From Planctomycetes bacterium RIFCSPHIGHO2_12_FULL_52_36 (GTDB lineage Bacteria > Planctomycetota > Brocadiia > Brocadiales > Bathyanammoxibiaceae): a DNA stretch of 8,666 nt. The stretch is from assembly GCA_001828545.1 (NCBI GenBank), contig MHYW01000024.1, forward strand, positions 1-8,666. Reading direction: 5' to 3'. Positions within the stretch are counted from its first letter, which is position 1. Each line of letters opens with the position of its first letter. The notes beneath the pieces were generated by a model that ran no database searches, was not told the DNA's origin, and worked only from the letters and a program-made list of their open reading frames with translations. The translations under genes and the position numbers were made by a program. Shown piece by piece: positions 1 through 5,883 of this stretch.

Positions 1-1399
1 AACGGGCAATACCATGGGCCGCGTGTACTACATAATCCCCCCGTCTAAGCTCTACAAAACTCTCTATGGGCCTGGCAGAGACGGGTTTCTTGGGCTCCCT
101 CTTAAGGCGATAACGGTGGAAGAGTTCGTGGTGGGATAAGAGTAGTAGTCCAATGTCTCTGAAGAAGAACCCCTTACTTAGTCTTCCAATGGCGGATTCT
201 ATTTTCAGCCCTTCCCCACTCAACAACTCTTGAAAACGCTTCTCCTCCGCCTCGTTGTTACAAAAGACTATTGTCCGCCGAACCTGGGGGGAGAGATTCC
301 TTAGCTCCGCAAAAGTCTCTTTAAGCCCTGCACCAAAACGCTCCACAGACTCTACCTCAAAATTGTGAATGGTGGCGGGGCTATTCCCACTATCAGTAAA
401 GGGCAGGAAAGAAAGGAAAAGTCTGTCGTATTGCGACCACTCTTTGTCCACCTCCTCATGGGTGTAGAGCCAGGGTATGGACTGCGATACCTTTTTAGCC
501 TTCTCCCTGATAGCCTCAGGCTCTTTCAGCACTACCCAGGCCCCCCGTGGGAGATAATCCAAGAGGGTACCAGCCCCCGCCGTAGGGGTCTGATTAGTCA
601 AACCCCCACAATCCAGGGCAAGTATATTCCCTTCTTTGAGGTCCTTTATAGAGGTCTGCGTATCTGGACTGAAAAGCCTGATAGACTCTACCCTATCTCC
701 AAAGAACTCCAGGCGGTAGGGGACCTCAGAAGAATGGGTAAAGACGTCCAGGATACATCCCCTGAGGCTGAACTCTCCAGGGGCCTCCACCATGGTTACA
801 CCCTTGAAGCCCCTATCCACCAGCCACCCTACCACCTCCTGTTGCCCCAGGTCCTTTCCTACTACCACCTGCAGGGTGTTTTCTGTGAGGTCTCCTGGTG
901 GTGGCAGCTTCTGGAGGAGGGCCTGGATAGGGCAGACGATAATCTTAGTACGGGTGTCAGGTGCGGCCCCGACACCCGCATGAGGTGGGTCTTCTGGAAA
1001 TAGTAGTGGATGGAGGACCTGCAGGTGTTGGGCGGTAGGGGCGACCCACCGGGTCGCTCCTACGGAGGCATCGTCTCCTGTCATAGAAAAATCTTCCCAC
1101 GGCTCAAAGATAGCGGCACTACCAGGAAGGAAAAGGTTCAGGTCCTCCTTGGCCTCCTCTGCCTCCTCCAGGCTACTAGTAATCAGTAGCACCCACGAAG
1201 GTCCCCTTCGTGGGGAACGGTCATGCCCTGAACCAAATTGGTTAAGGGCCAGGCCAGCCAGTACCAGGGCGGCAGAAGAACCCCAAAGCCCTCCTATTTT
1301 TATCTCTTTGCCAGATGGTAGGGCTTCAACTCCCGCAATGGCCTTCCGGACGGCCTTGAACTTATTATCTTCCCGGAGGAGTTTAAGCAGTAACTTCAT
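1..1399 (-). CDS. mfd: Transcription-repair coupling factor Mfd, N-terminal part (runs off left edge)
   Basis: Mfd is a cytoplasmic ATP-driven translocase that removes stalled RNA polymerase and recruits UvrA. Only the first 466 codons are here; the frame is open to base 1. The UvrB-like UvrA-binding module is clear: residues 208-245 include GEFSLRG, then VPYRLEFFGD and VESIRLF. R213, R229 and F233 align by spacing with the E. coli UvrA-contact residues R165, R181 and F185. The last residues (RGDYVVHAAHGIAR) begin the CarD-like RNA polymerase interaction domain; the helicase domains lie outside the window. ATG at 1399-1397 is the first usable start, without a strong Shine-Dalgarno. The protein is about 48 residues longer than E. 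coli Mfd before the UvrA-contact residues. In-frame palindromes at 951-978, 1035-1063 and 1192-1214 plausibly explain part of this; another lies at 582-609. The gene is divergent from rmuC. Confidence 0.93.
   Translation of the reverse strand, partial: MKLLLKLLREDNKFKAVRKAIAGVEALPSGKEIKIGGLWGSSAALVLAGLALNQFGSGHDRSPRRGPSWVLLITSSLEEAEEAKEDLNLFLPGSAAIFEPWEDFSMTGDDASVGATRWVAPTAQHLQVLHPLLFPEDPPHAGVGAAPDTRTKIIVCPIQALLQKLPPPGDLTENTLQVVVGKDLGQQEVVGWLVDRGFKGVTMVEAPGEFSLRGCILDVFTHSSEVPYRLEFFGDRVESIRLFSPDTQTSIKDLKEGNILALDCGGLTNQTPTAGAGTLLDYLPRGAWVVLKEPEAIREKAKKVSQSIPWLYTHEEVDKEWSQYDRLFLSFLPFTDSGNSPATIHNFEVESVERFGAGLKETFAELRNLSPQVRRTIVFCNNEAEEKRFQELLSGEGLKIESAIGRLSKGFFFRDIGLLLLSHHELFHRYRLKREPKKPVSARPIESFVELRRGDYVVHAAHGIAR
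582..609. repeat. GTAGGGG-type palindrome inside mfd
   Basis: A 28-bp palindrome starts GTAGGGGTCTGA, has a 4-nt centre TTAG and ends TCAAACCCCCAC. Two of 12 arm pairs mismatch, both as G-U-compatible changes. It supplies about residues 264-273 of Mfd (GGLTNQTPT on the minus strand), between the UvrA-binding module and a LLDYLP segment. It reads in frame without a stop. It shares its GTAGGGG end with the copies at 1035, 2797, 2926, 3938 and 5101. Confidence 0.6.
951..978. repeat. Inverted repeat inside mfd
   Basis: Perfect 8-bp arms CGGGTGTC and GACACCCG flank a 12-nt GC-rich centre. On the minus strand it encodes roughly residues 141-150 (GVGAAPDTRT), in a linker just before the conserved-looking IIVCPIQALLQKLP segment. 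The sequence does not belong to the GTAGGGG family. It is plausibly another inserted palindrome, but a chance hairpin cannot be excluded. Confidence 0.45.
1035..1063. repeat. GTAGGGG-type palindrome inside mfd
   Basis: A 29-bp element with 13-bp arms (GTAGGGGCGACCC on the plus strand) has one arm mismatch and a 3-nt centre. It is almost identical to the perfect intergenic copy at 3938-3966 and to the decayed copy in rmuC at 2797-2825. On the minus strand it encodes Mfd residues 113-122 (VGATRWVAPT) in frame, between acidic MTGDDAS and AQHLQVL. Confidence 0.75.
1192..1214. repeat. Perfect 10-bp-arm palindrome inside mfd
   Basis: Arms CCCACGAAGG and CCTTCGTGGG are exact, with a 3-nt centre TCC. 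On the minus strand the element and its edges encode residues near 60-71 (DRSPRRGPSW), an unusually basic stretch between the hydrophobic ALVLAGLAL and VLLITSSLEE segments, where other Mfd proteins usually have a short turn (family knowledge). It has the same hairpin design as the other inserts but different sequence. Confidence 0.5.
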
Positions 1400-1428
1400 A
1401 GGAGACTTAACGTATGGACAAACCTTTG

Positions 1429-1454
1429 GGTCTATACTAAAGACCTGCCCCTAC
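1429..1454. repeat. Decayed GTAGGGG-type palindrome in the mfd leader
   Basis: On the minus strand the element begins GTAGGGGCAGGTCT and continues into an inner stem GGTCT/AGACC with a 7-nt loop, but the closing CCCCTAC half is missing. It lies between the predicted mfd promoter and the start codon, so it would be in the 5' untranslated region. Confidence 0.4.
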
Positions 1455-1471
1455 ATTGTTTACAGAACAAT
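1455..1471. promoter_or_regulatory. Inverted repeat overlapping the mfd -10 region
   Basis: ATTGTT (1455-1460), 5-nt spacer, AACAAT (1466-1471). It touches the -10 hexamer of the predicted mfd promoter and covers its likely transcription start, a position where a repressor could act. No known operator consensus was recognised; chance occurrence is possible in this AT-richer patch. Confidence 0.25.
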
Positions 1472-1499
1472 TGTAACCAGGGCCACGTGAAGGTGTCAA
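1470..1499 (-). promoter_or_regulatory. Predicted sigma70-type promoter of mfd
   Basis: On the minus strand there is a perfect -35 TTGACA (1499-1494), an 18-nt spacer and -10 TACAAT (1475-1470), five of six to consensus. Transcription would start near 1463, giving a leader of about 60 nt before the mfd ATG at 1399. It is the best promoter match in the divergent gap. Confidence 0.6.
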
Positions 1500-1533
1500 G
1501 GAAATTCAGTGGCAGACACTACAAGCTTTGGTA

Positions 1534-1562
1534 TTGCATTCCAGGCAGTAAAGAGTTAGTAT
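1534..1562 (+). promoter_or_regulatory. Weak candidate promoter of rmuC
   Basis: TTGCAT (1534-1539), 17-nt spacer, TAGTAT (1557-1562). Each hexamer matches consensus only partly, so this is a placement guess based on spacing and location 50 nt upstream of the rmuC start. Confidence 0.25.
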
Positions 1563-1611
1563 TCTGGAGATATACTGGTTGTTCCAAAGACACGTGGAGT
1601 AGCGGAGAGCC

Positions 1612-2892
1612 ATGCTATACCTGACTATCGTTGTTATAATGCTCCTGGTGGGGCTCTTCATCTACCTGATTCTCACCCAACGGAGGGGGCAAAAGGGACA
1701 GGATACGCTCCTGATTCAACAGCAGGTCAATGACCTCAGGGAGCAGACCACCGAGAGCATGTCCCAACTCTCCACCATGATACTCCGAACAAACGAGGCC
1801 CTTGGCACCAGGGTAGATAATGCCACTAACGCCTTGACGCAGGTACAGGGCCAGTTACAGCAACGGATGGACAACCTGAAACAACAGAGCTCCACCGACT
1901 TCCACCAGCTCACAGAACAACTCAGTCAGCGACTACAGGCCCAACAGGAAGTCCTCTCCAAGACCCATGAAACCCTGGGCGGCAGGCTGGACCATCATGC
2001 CAACATCGTAAAAGACGTACACGGGAAACTGGAGGGGCTCTTCCAGGCCACGCAGGGGGTTATGGAGCTAAAACGGGACATCGTCTCCTTGCAGGAAGTC
2101 TTCAGAGCCCCCCAATACCGAGGCGGTGTGGGCGAGATGCTGTTAGAAAAACTCCTCAAAGACGCCCTGCCATCAGACCTCTGGGCCTCACAACACCCCT
2201 TTAATGACGGCACCAGAGTAGACGCCGTAATAAAACTGGACGGGAAATTAGTGCCTATAGACGCAAAGTTCCCATTGGACAACTTCAAAAAGTTCATTAA
2301 CGCAAAAGACGATGCAGAAAGGAAAGGGGCCAGAAGGGCCTTCTTATCCGATGTGAAGGGCAAAATAGACGATATATCCAAAAAATACATCCGCCCGGAC
2401 GAAGGCACTTATGATTATGCCTTCATGTACATACCCGCTGAAGGTGTGTACGGTGAAATCCTGGCCCTTGATGATTCCTCGGGAGAGGCCCTGCTGAATT
2501 ATGCCTGGACAAAGAAGGTCTTTCCAGTCTCACCTAACACCTTCTGGGCACATCTGCAAGCCATCCATTTTGGACTCAAGGCCCTCAAGATAGAAGAAAG
2601 GGCTGAAGAAGTAATAGAAAACATCCAGACCCTGAAGAAGAACTTTGAAAACTTTAAAAAGGATTTTGACACCCTGGGCGACCACATAAGGAAGGCCTCG
2701 GGGAAACATGACGAGGCCAGGAAAGACCTGGACAGGTTCGGCGACCGCCTGGAAAAGATAGAATCCCTTGGCAGTGACACCGCAGGCGATAAGGATATAG
2801 GGGCGACCCACCGGGCCGCCCTTACAGAGCCGGCAGTATCCACCACTCCCCAGCCTCCCACTAGGCCCGCCCCGCCCGCTACGAGCCTTTGA
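1612..2892 (+). CDS. rmuC: DNA recombination protein RmuC
   Basis: RmuC-family proteins are membrane-anchored, nuclease-fold proteins that limit rearrangements at inverted repeats; their biochemical activity is not well settled. The 426-residue product has one N-terminal membrane segment (about residues 2-22, then RRG), a long Gln-rich coiled coil (about 30-160) and the RmuC domain from about 164. Visible marks are the YRGGVGE motif (169-175) and a PD-(D/E)XK-like core: D204, D217 and K219 in DAVIKL and PIDAKFP. A second helical region precedes a Pro/Thr/Ala-rich tail after about 390, which contains a decayed GTAGGGG palindrome. GGAGAG at 1604-1609 is a close, imperfect ribosome binding site for ATG 1612. 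The gene is divergent from mfd, so two genome-maintenance genes share an upstream region. Confidence 0.93.
   Translation: MLYLTIVVIMLLVGLFIYLILTQRRGQKGQDTLLIQQQVNDLREQTTESMSQLSTMILRTNEALGTRVDNATNALTQVQGQLQQRMDNLKQQSSTDFHQLTEQLSQRLQAQQEVLSKTHETLGGRLDHHANIVKDVHGKLEGLFQATQGVMELKRDIVSLQEVFRAPQYRGGVGEMLLEKLLKDALPSDLWASQHPFNDGTRVDAVIKLDGKLVPIDAKFPLDNFKKFINAKDDAERKGARRAFLSDVKGKIDDISKKYIRPDEGTYDYAFMYIPAEGVYGEILALDDSSGEALLNYAWTKKVFPVSPNTFWAHLQAIHFGLKALKIEERAEEVIENIQTLKKNFENFKKDFDTLGDHIRKASGKHDEARKDLDRFGDRLEKIESLGSDTAGDKDIGATHRAALTEPAVSTTPQPPTRPAPPATSL
2797..2825. repeat. Decayed GTAGGGG-type palindrome in rmuC tail
   Basis: A 29-bp stretch matches the 3938-3966 element with a few substitutions, mostly in the right arm and the first base. 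It encodes RmuC residues 396-405 (IGATHRAALT) in the C-terminal tail, beyond the nuclease domain. The changes reduce pairing, as expected for an old insertion. Confidence 0.65.
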
Positions 2893-2916
2893 TTTCCTAC
2901 TGGAAGGAAATATAAT
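2889..2916 (+). promoter_or_regulatory. Predicted sigma70-type promoter for the RNase H-like/asd/truA run
   Basis: TTGATT (2889-2894), 16-nt spacer, perfect TATAAT (2911-2916). The -35 overlaps the rmuC stop codon TGA (2890-2892). A short stem ATTTCCT/AGGAAAT (2892-2898 and 2905-2911) fills the spacer. Transcription would begin near 2923, at the base of the palindrome at 2921-2959. Confidence 0.5.
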
Positions 2917-2920
2917 ACGC

Positions 2921-2959
2921 GAGAGGTAGGGGTTGAAAACTTTCAACCCCTCCTATCTC
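2921..2959. repeat. Intergenic GTAGGGG-type palindrome
   Basis: The core GTAGGGGTTGAAA (2926-2938), 2-nt centre, TTTCAACCCCT (2941-2951) has 11 perfect pairs; short GAGA/TCTC flanks (2921-2924 and 2956-2959) extend the symmetry. It has the family's GTAGGGG end but an AT-rich interior. It lies between rmuC and the next gene, with no T-run, so it is a poor intrinsic terminator. It would form a hairpin in the leader of the downstream mRNA. Confidence 0.65.
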
Positions 2960-2978
2960 AAAGGGTAAAGAGAAACCT

Positions 2979-3929
2979 ATGGCGATACTGGTAGGGGTGG
3001 ATGAAGCAGGTTACGGTCCTACCCTTGGTCCACTGGTGATTACAGCAGTGGCCTTTGAGGTAAAGGACCACGAGGTGGATGGCAACCTCTGGCAGATACT
3101 AAAGGGGGCGGTAGTGGGGGCAACCAGTAAGTCGCCCCTGCACGTGGCCGTGGCCGATAGTAAACGCCTCTATGCCTCAGGCAGAGGACTCCGTCGCCTG
3201 GAGGTGGGCGTCCTGGCCTTTCAGGGATGCATCGGGGACATAGGAGATTTCAAACGGCTGCTGGAGGCACTCCACTGCTACGACGAAGGCCAGTTAAAAC
3301 TATACCCATGGTACCATGATATGCAATTAAGCCTACCCCTGACTGCCGCCGAAGGGCTTGCCAGGTACCGGAAACTACTGGAGGAAGTCCTATCTTCACA
3401 GGGCATAAGGTTTGTGGGGGCAAGGGCATCAGTCACATCTCCTTATGAATTTAATAAAGGAATAGACTCTTGCGGCAACAAGGCCTTGCTCCTCTTTGAT
3501 AACTGTGTTAAGCTGATGAGTAGTTTATGGGAAGAGTATCCCCAACTAGAGATACTCTGCGACAGGCACGGAGGTCGCAACCGATACGCTACCCTGCTCT
3601 CTAGTGCCTTTAGTAAATGCAAAGTTAACGTCCTTTCGGAAGGACCAGACGCCTCCTCTTACGAACTCAGAGACGGCCCACGGAGACTGAAGGTCTCTTT
3701 CATAATAAGAGCAGAGGACAAGCACCTCCCTGTGGCCCTGGCCTCCATGTACAGTAAATATCTAAGAGAGTTGTTTTTAAAGCTGTTCAACAAGTATTGG
3801 CAGGAAAGACTCCCAGGACTAAAACCCACGGCAGGTTACCCCAATGATGCAAGGCGGTTTCTGAGGGATATTGATGGGACGAAGGCATCTCTTGGAATGA
3901 GTGACGAGATACTGATAAGGGACCGATAA
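2979..3929 (+). CDS. RNase HII-like (divergent RNase H fold) protein
   Basis: This 316-residue protein starts with a clear RNase HII-type motif, GVDEAGYGPTLGP (residues 6-18; standard RNase HII has DEAGRGP). D8 and E9 are the expected first acidic pair, D60-S61-K62 corresponds to the SK motif, D195 in LCDRHGG to the third acidic residue, and VALASMYSKYLRE (252-264) to the AAASIxAKVxRD helix, with E264 where Asp is usual. Later motifs, KPTAGYP, have no obvious standard counterpart. It exceeds ordinary RNase HII (about 200-260 residues) because of an extra region at about 85-160. Cleavage of RNA in RNA-DNA hybrids is inferred from the motifs; the changed residues leave substrate preference open. 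Only a weak AAGAG precedes the ATG. It precedes asd by 57 bp. Confidence 0.7.
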   Translation: MAILVGVDEAGYGPTLGPLVITAVAFEVKDHEVDGNLWQILKGAVVGATSKSPLHVAVADSKRLYASGRGLRRLEVGVLAFQGCIGDIGDFKRLLEALHCYDEGQLKLYPWYHDMQLSLPLTAAEGLARYRKLLEEVLSSQGIRFVGARASVTSPYEFNKGIDSCGNKALLLFDNCVKLMSSLWEEYPQLEILCDRHGGRNRYATLLSSAFSKCKVNVLSEGPDASSYELRDGPRRLKVSFIIRAEDKHLPVALASMYSKYLRELFLKLFNKYWQERLPGLKPTAGYPNDARRFLRDIDGTKASLGMSDEILIRDR

Positions 3930-3937
3930 CAACTTTT

Positions 3938-3966
3938 GTAGGGGCGACCCGCCGGGTCGCCCCTAC
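3938..3966. repeat. Perfect GTAGGGG-type palindrome between RNase H-like gene and asd
   Basis: A 29-bp element has exact 13-bp arms (GTAGGGGCGACCC and its complement) around a 3-nt centre GCC. It is the best-preserved copy and gives the consensus for those at 1035-1063 and 2797-2825. It ends six bases before the asd ribosome binding site region, so it would fold in the mRNA just ahead of asd; no T-run follows. Confidence 0.85.
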
Positions 3967-3986
3967 ATATCAAGGAGAAAGCAGAA

Positions 3987-5009
3987 ATGGCAGTCAATGT
4001 GGCAATAGTGGGGGCAACAGGGGCAGTAGGCACAGAGATGGTGCGTATCCTGGAGGAGAGAAATTTCCCAATCAAGGGCCTTCACCTCCTCGCCTCCAGA
4101 CGTTCTGCCGGAAAGACCCTATTTTTTAAAGGAAAAGAGGTCATGATAAAGGAACTGACCCCGGAGTCTTTCAACGGGGTGGAAATAGCCCTCTTTAGTG
4201 CAGGGGCCTCCGTCTCCAGGGCCTTCGTGCCCCACTGCGTACGGGCTGGAGCGGTGGCCGTAGACAACACTAGCGCCTTCAGGATGGACGAGGGCGTACC
4301 CCTGGTAGTGCCAGAGGTTAACCCGGAGGAGATACCCAGACACAAAGGCATTATCGCCAACCCCAACTGCTCCACCATACAGATGGTACTGGTCCTCAAG
4401 CCCATACATGACGCCGCCAGGGTAAAGAGGGTGGTGGTATCCACCTATCAGGCCGTATCCGGGGCCGGCTGGGAGGCCATCTTAGAACTGGAGGAGGAGA
4501 CCGAGGCCATCCTCAACGAAAGAAAATACAAGAGGAAGCTATTCCCTCATCAGATTGCCTTTAACTGTATCCCCCAGATACCCCAATCTGATGCCTTTTT
4601 ACCCAATGGCTACACCTCGGAAGAGATGAAGATGATAGATGAGACCAAGAAGATTATGGGTGACCAGTCCATAAGGGTCACGGCCACCACTGTCAGGGTC
4701 CCCGTGATAAGGGGACACAGCGAGTCGGTAAATATAGAGACAGAGAAGAAACTCACGGCAAAAGAGGCCAGGGAGATACTCTCCAGGGCGCCAGGGGTAG
4801 TAGTCTATGACGACCCACAGAAGCAACACTACCCCCTTGCCACCCTTGCCGCAGGACGCGACGAGACCTTTGTGGGACGGATACGTGAGGATTTATCCAT
4901 AGAGAACGGACTAAACCTCTGGGTAGTCAGCGACAACCTACGCAAGGGCGCCGCCTTGAACGCCATACAGATAGCGGAGAGGCTGGTGCAGTTACGGGTA
5001 CACGCCTGA
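3987..5009 (+). CDS. asd: Aspartate-semialdehyde dehydrogenase
   Basis: This cytoplasmic enzyme reduces L-4-aspartyl phosphate to aspartate 4-semialdehyde with NADPH, the branch step to lysine/diaminopimelate, threonine and methionine. The 340-residue length is typical of the bacterial enzyme. The nucleotide-binding loop GATGAVG is at residues 9-15, SRRSAGK at 37-43 and the catalytic cysteine C128 in NPNCSTIQ. Q155 in TYQAVSGAG, R237 in VRVPV and H244 in GHSESV complete the active site. AGGAG (3973-3977) lies nine bases before the ATG and supports this start. truA follows after 16 bp, so they are probably co-transcribed. No palindrome insert is seen in this gene, unlike mfd, rmuC and truA. 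Confidence 0.97.
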   Translation: MAVNVAIVGATGAVGTEMVRILEERNFPIKGLHLLASRRSAGKTLFFKGKEVMIKELTPESFNGVEIALFSAGASVSRAFVPHCVRAGAVAVDNTSAFRMDEGVPLVVPEVNPEEIPRHKGIIANPNCSTIQMVLVLKPIHDAARVKRVVVSTYQAVSGAGWEAILELEEETEAILNERKYKRKLFPHQIAFNCIPQIPQSDAFLPNGYTSEEMKMIDETKKIMGDQSIRVTATTVRVPVIRGHSESVNIETEKKLTAKEAREILSRAPGVVVYDDPQKQHYPLATLAAGRDETFVGRIREDLSIENGLNLWVVSDNLRKGAALNAIQIAERLVQLRVHA

Positions 5010-5025
5010 TTTATTACTTCGTTGC

Positions 5026-5883
5026 ATGCGTAACATCAAGCTCCTGATTGAATACGACGGCACAAACTTCTCAGGCTGGCAGGAACAGAGGATAAAAACC
5101 AGTAGGGGCGTATCGCAATACGCCCCTACTATACAGGCGTGTCTAAGGGAGGCCATCCACAAGATTACAGGGGAATGGGTGGTGGTATACGGGGCCTCCA
5201 GGACTGATGCAGGGGTGCACGCCCTGGGCCAGGTGGCAAACTTTAGGACCTATTCCAAATTGCCTGCGGAAAGACTCGTGCCTGCCCTTAATTATTACCT
5301 GCCAAGAGAGATTGTCGTGCGCTCTGCCGGGAAGGTACACGAGGAGTTCCATGCCCAATTCCATGCCACGAGCAAGGTCTACCGCTACACCATCCTGAAT
5401 GACCCAGTACCCAGGGCTATAAACAGGAATTTTTACTACCACTTCCATTGTCCCCTGGACGTAGAGAGGATGAAAGAGGCCGCCCAACATCTATTAGGAA
5501 GGCACGACTTCAGGGCCTTCTGCGTAGAGGCCCACAATAAAGAGAATACCGCCCGCACCATAAAGTCTTTTGAGATTTTGGAGTCCAGTCCGCCTGAGGC
5601 GGACGTCGCTGGGCATTATCCATTGTCCGCCTCAGGCGGATCAATGGACTCCAAGACTAAGAGGTATATCCATTTCTTTATAGAGGCGGACGGTTTCCTG
5701 CACAAGATGATAAGGGGTATCGTCGGGACGCTCCTCCTGGTAGGGAGTGGGAAGATGGGCCTGGTGGAATTCAAGGGAGTGGTAGAGGCCAGGGACCGTT
5801 CGCTCGCAGGCCCAACCGTACCTGCCAAAGGGTTATGTCTCCTGAAGGTCAACTACGAAGGGAACGGCACATGGCCCGGATAG
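5026..5883 (+). CDS. truA: tRNA pseudouridine(38-40) synthase TruA, with two repeat-derived insertions
   Basis: TruA converts uridines 38-40 in the tRNA anticodon arm to pseudouridine. The IEYDGTNFSGWQ motif (8-19), catalytic D61 in SRTDAGVHALGQ, VYRYTI, and the C-terminal ADGFLHKMIRGIVGTLL block are all present. The protein has 285 residues, against about 245-265 in most relatives. The excess is accounted for by two palindromic inserts: residues 26-35 (SRGVSQYAPT), an exact 30-bp palindrome, and roughly residues 188-208 from the compound repeat at 5578-5654. Removing the first restores KTIQ, close to the family's usual TIQ. Both fall away from the catalytic Asp, so the enzyme is likely active (inference). 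No clear Shine-Dalgarno; the start lies 17 nt after the asd stop codon. The 3' end overlaps the lipoprotein gene by 13 bp. Confidence 0.95.
   Translation: MRNIKLLIEYDGTNFSGWQEQRIKTSRGVSQYAPTIQACLREAIHKITGEWVVVYGASRTDAGVHALGQVANFRTYSKLPAERLVPALNYYLPREIVVRSAGKVHEEFHAQFHATSKVYRYTILNDPVPRAINRNFYYHFHCPLDVERMKEAAQHLLGRHDFRAFCVEAHNKENTARTIKSFEILESSPPEADVAGHYPLSASGGSMDSKTKRYIHFFIEADGFLHKMIRGIVGTLLLVGSGKMGLVEFKGVVEARDRSLAGPTVPAKGLCLLKVNYEGNGTWPG
5101..5130. repeat. 30-bp palindrome inserted in frame in truA
   Basis: Exact 13-bp arms (AGTAGGGGCGTAT and complement) flank a 4-nt centre CGCA. The element has the GTAGGGG...CCCCTAC ends of the family but a different interior (CGTAT). It coincides exactly with codons 26-35 of truA, so it adds ten residues with no frameshift or stop. 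Confidence 0.85.
5578..5654. repeat. 77-bp compound inverted repeat inserted in truA
   Basis: Outer perfect 10-bp arms TTGGAGTCCA (5578-5587) and TGGACTCCAA (5645-5654) enclose two separate hairpins, GTCCGCCTGAGGCGGAC (5588-5604) and TCCGCCTCAGGCGGA (5626-5640). The second is flanked by a further TCCATTG/TCAATGGA pairing. Translated in frame it adds a Ser/Pro/Gly-rich stretch (about residues 188-208) between FEILESS and KRYIHFFIEADG, where TruA normally has a short turn before a beta strand. It has the same architecture as the intergenic element at 6448-6534. Confidence 0.75.

Noticed and set aside
365..1490. Plus-strand open frames of 212 and 113 codons over this region
   Set aside because: They lie opposite the clearly recognisable Mfd frame on the minus strand, have no family features and no ribosome binding sites.
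1995..2946. Several minus-strand open frames of 120-138 codons across rmuC
   Set aside because: Shadows of the RmuC frame; composition is that of a reverse-complemented coding sequence and one crosses an intergenic palindrome.
2921..2959. Intrinsic terminator after rmuC
   Set aside because: The hairpin is strong but is not followed by a T-run, and it belongs to the dispersed palindrome family.
3307..3318. Perfect 12-bp palindrome CATGGTACCATG in the RNase H-like gene
   Set aside because: It encodes a plausible PWYHDM segment, has no loop, and does not match any repeat class here; chance is likely.
4082..4829. Minus-strand open frames opposite asd
   Set aside because: Asd has full catalytic motifs on the plus strand; the opposite frames have no recognisable features.
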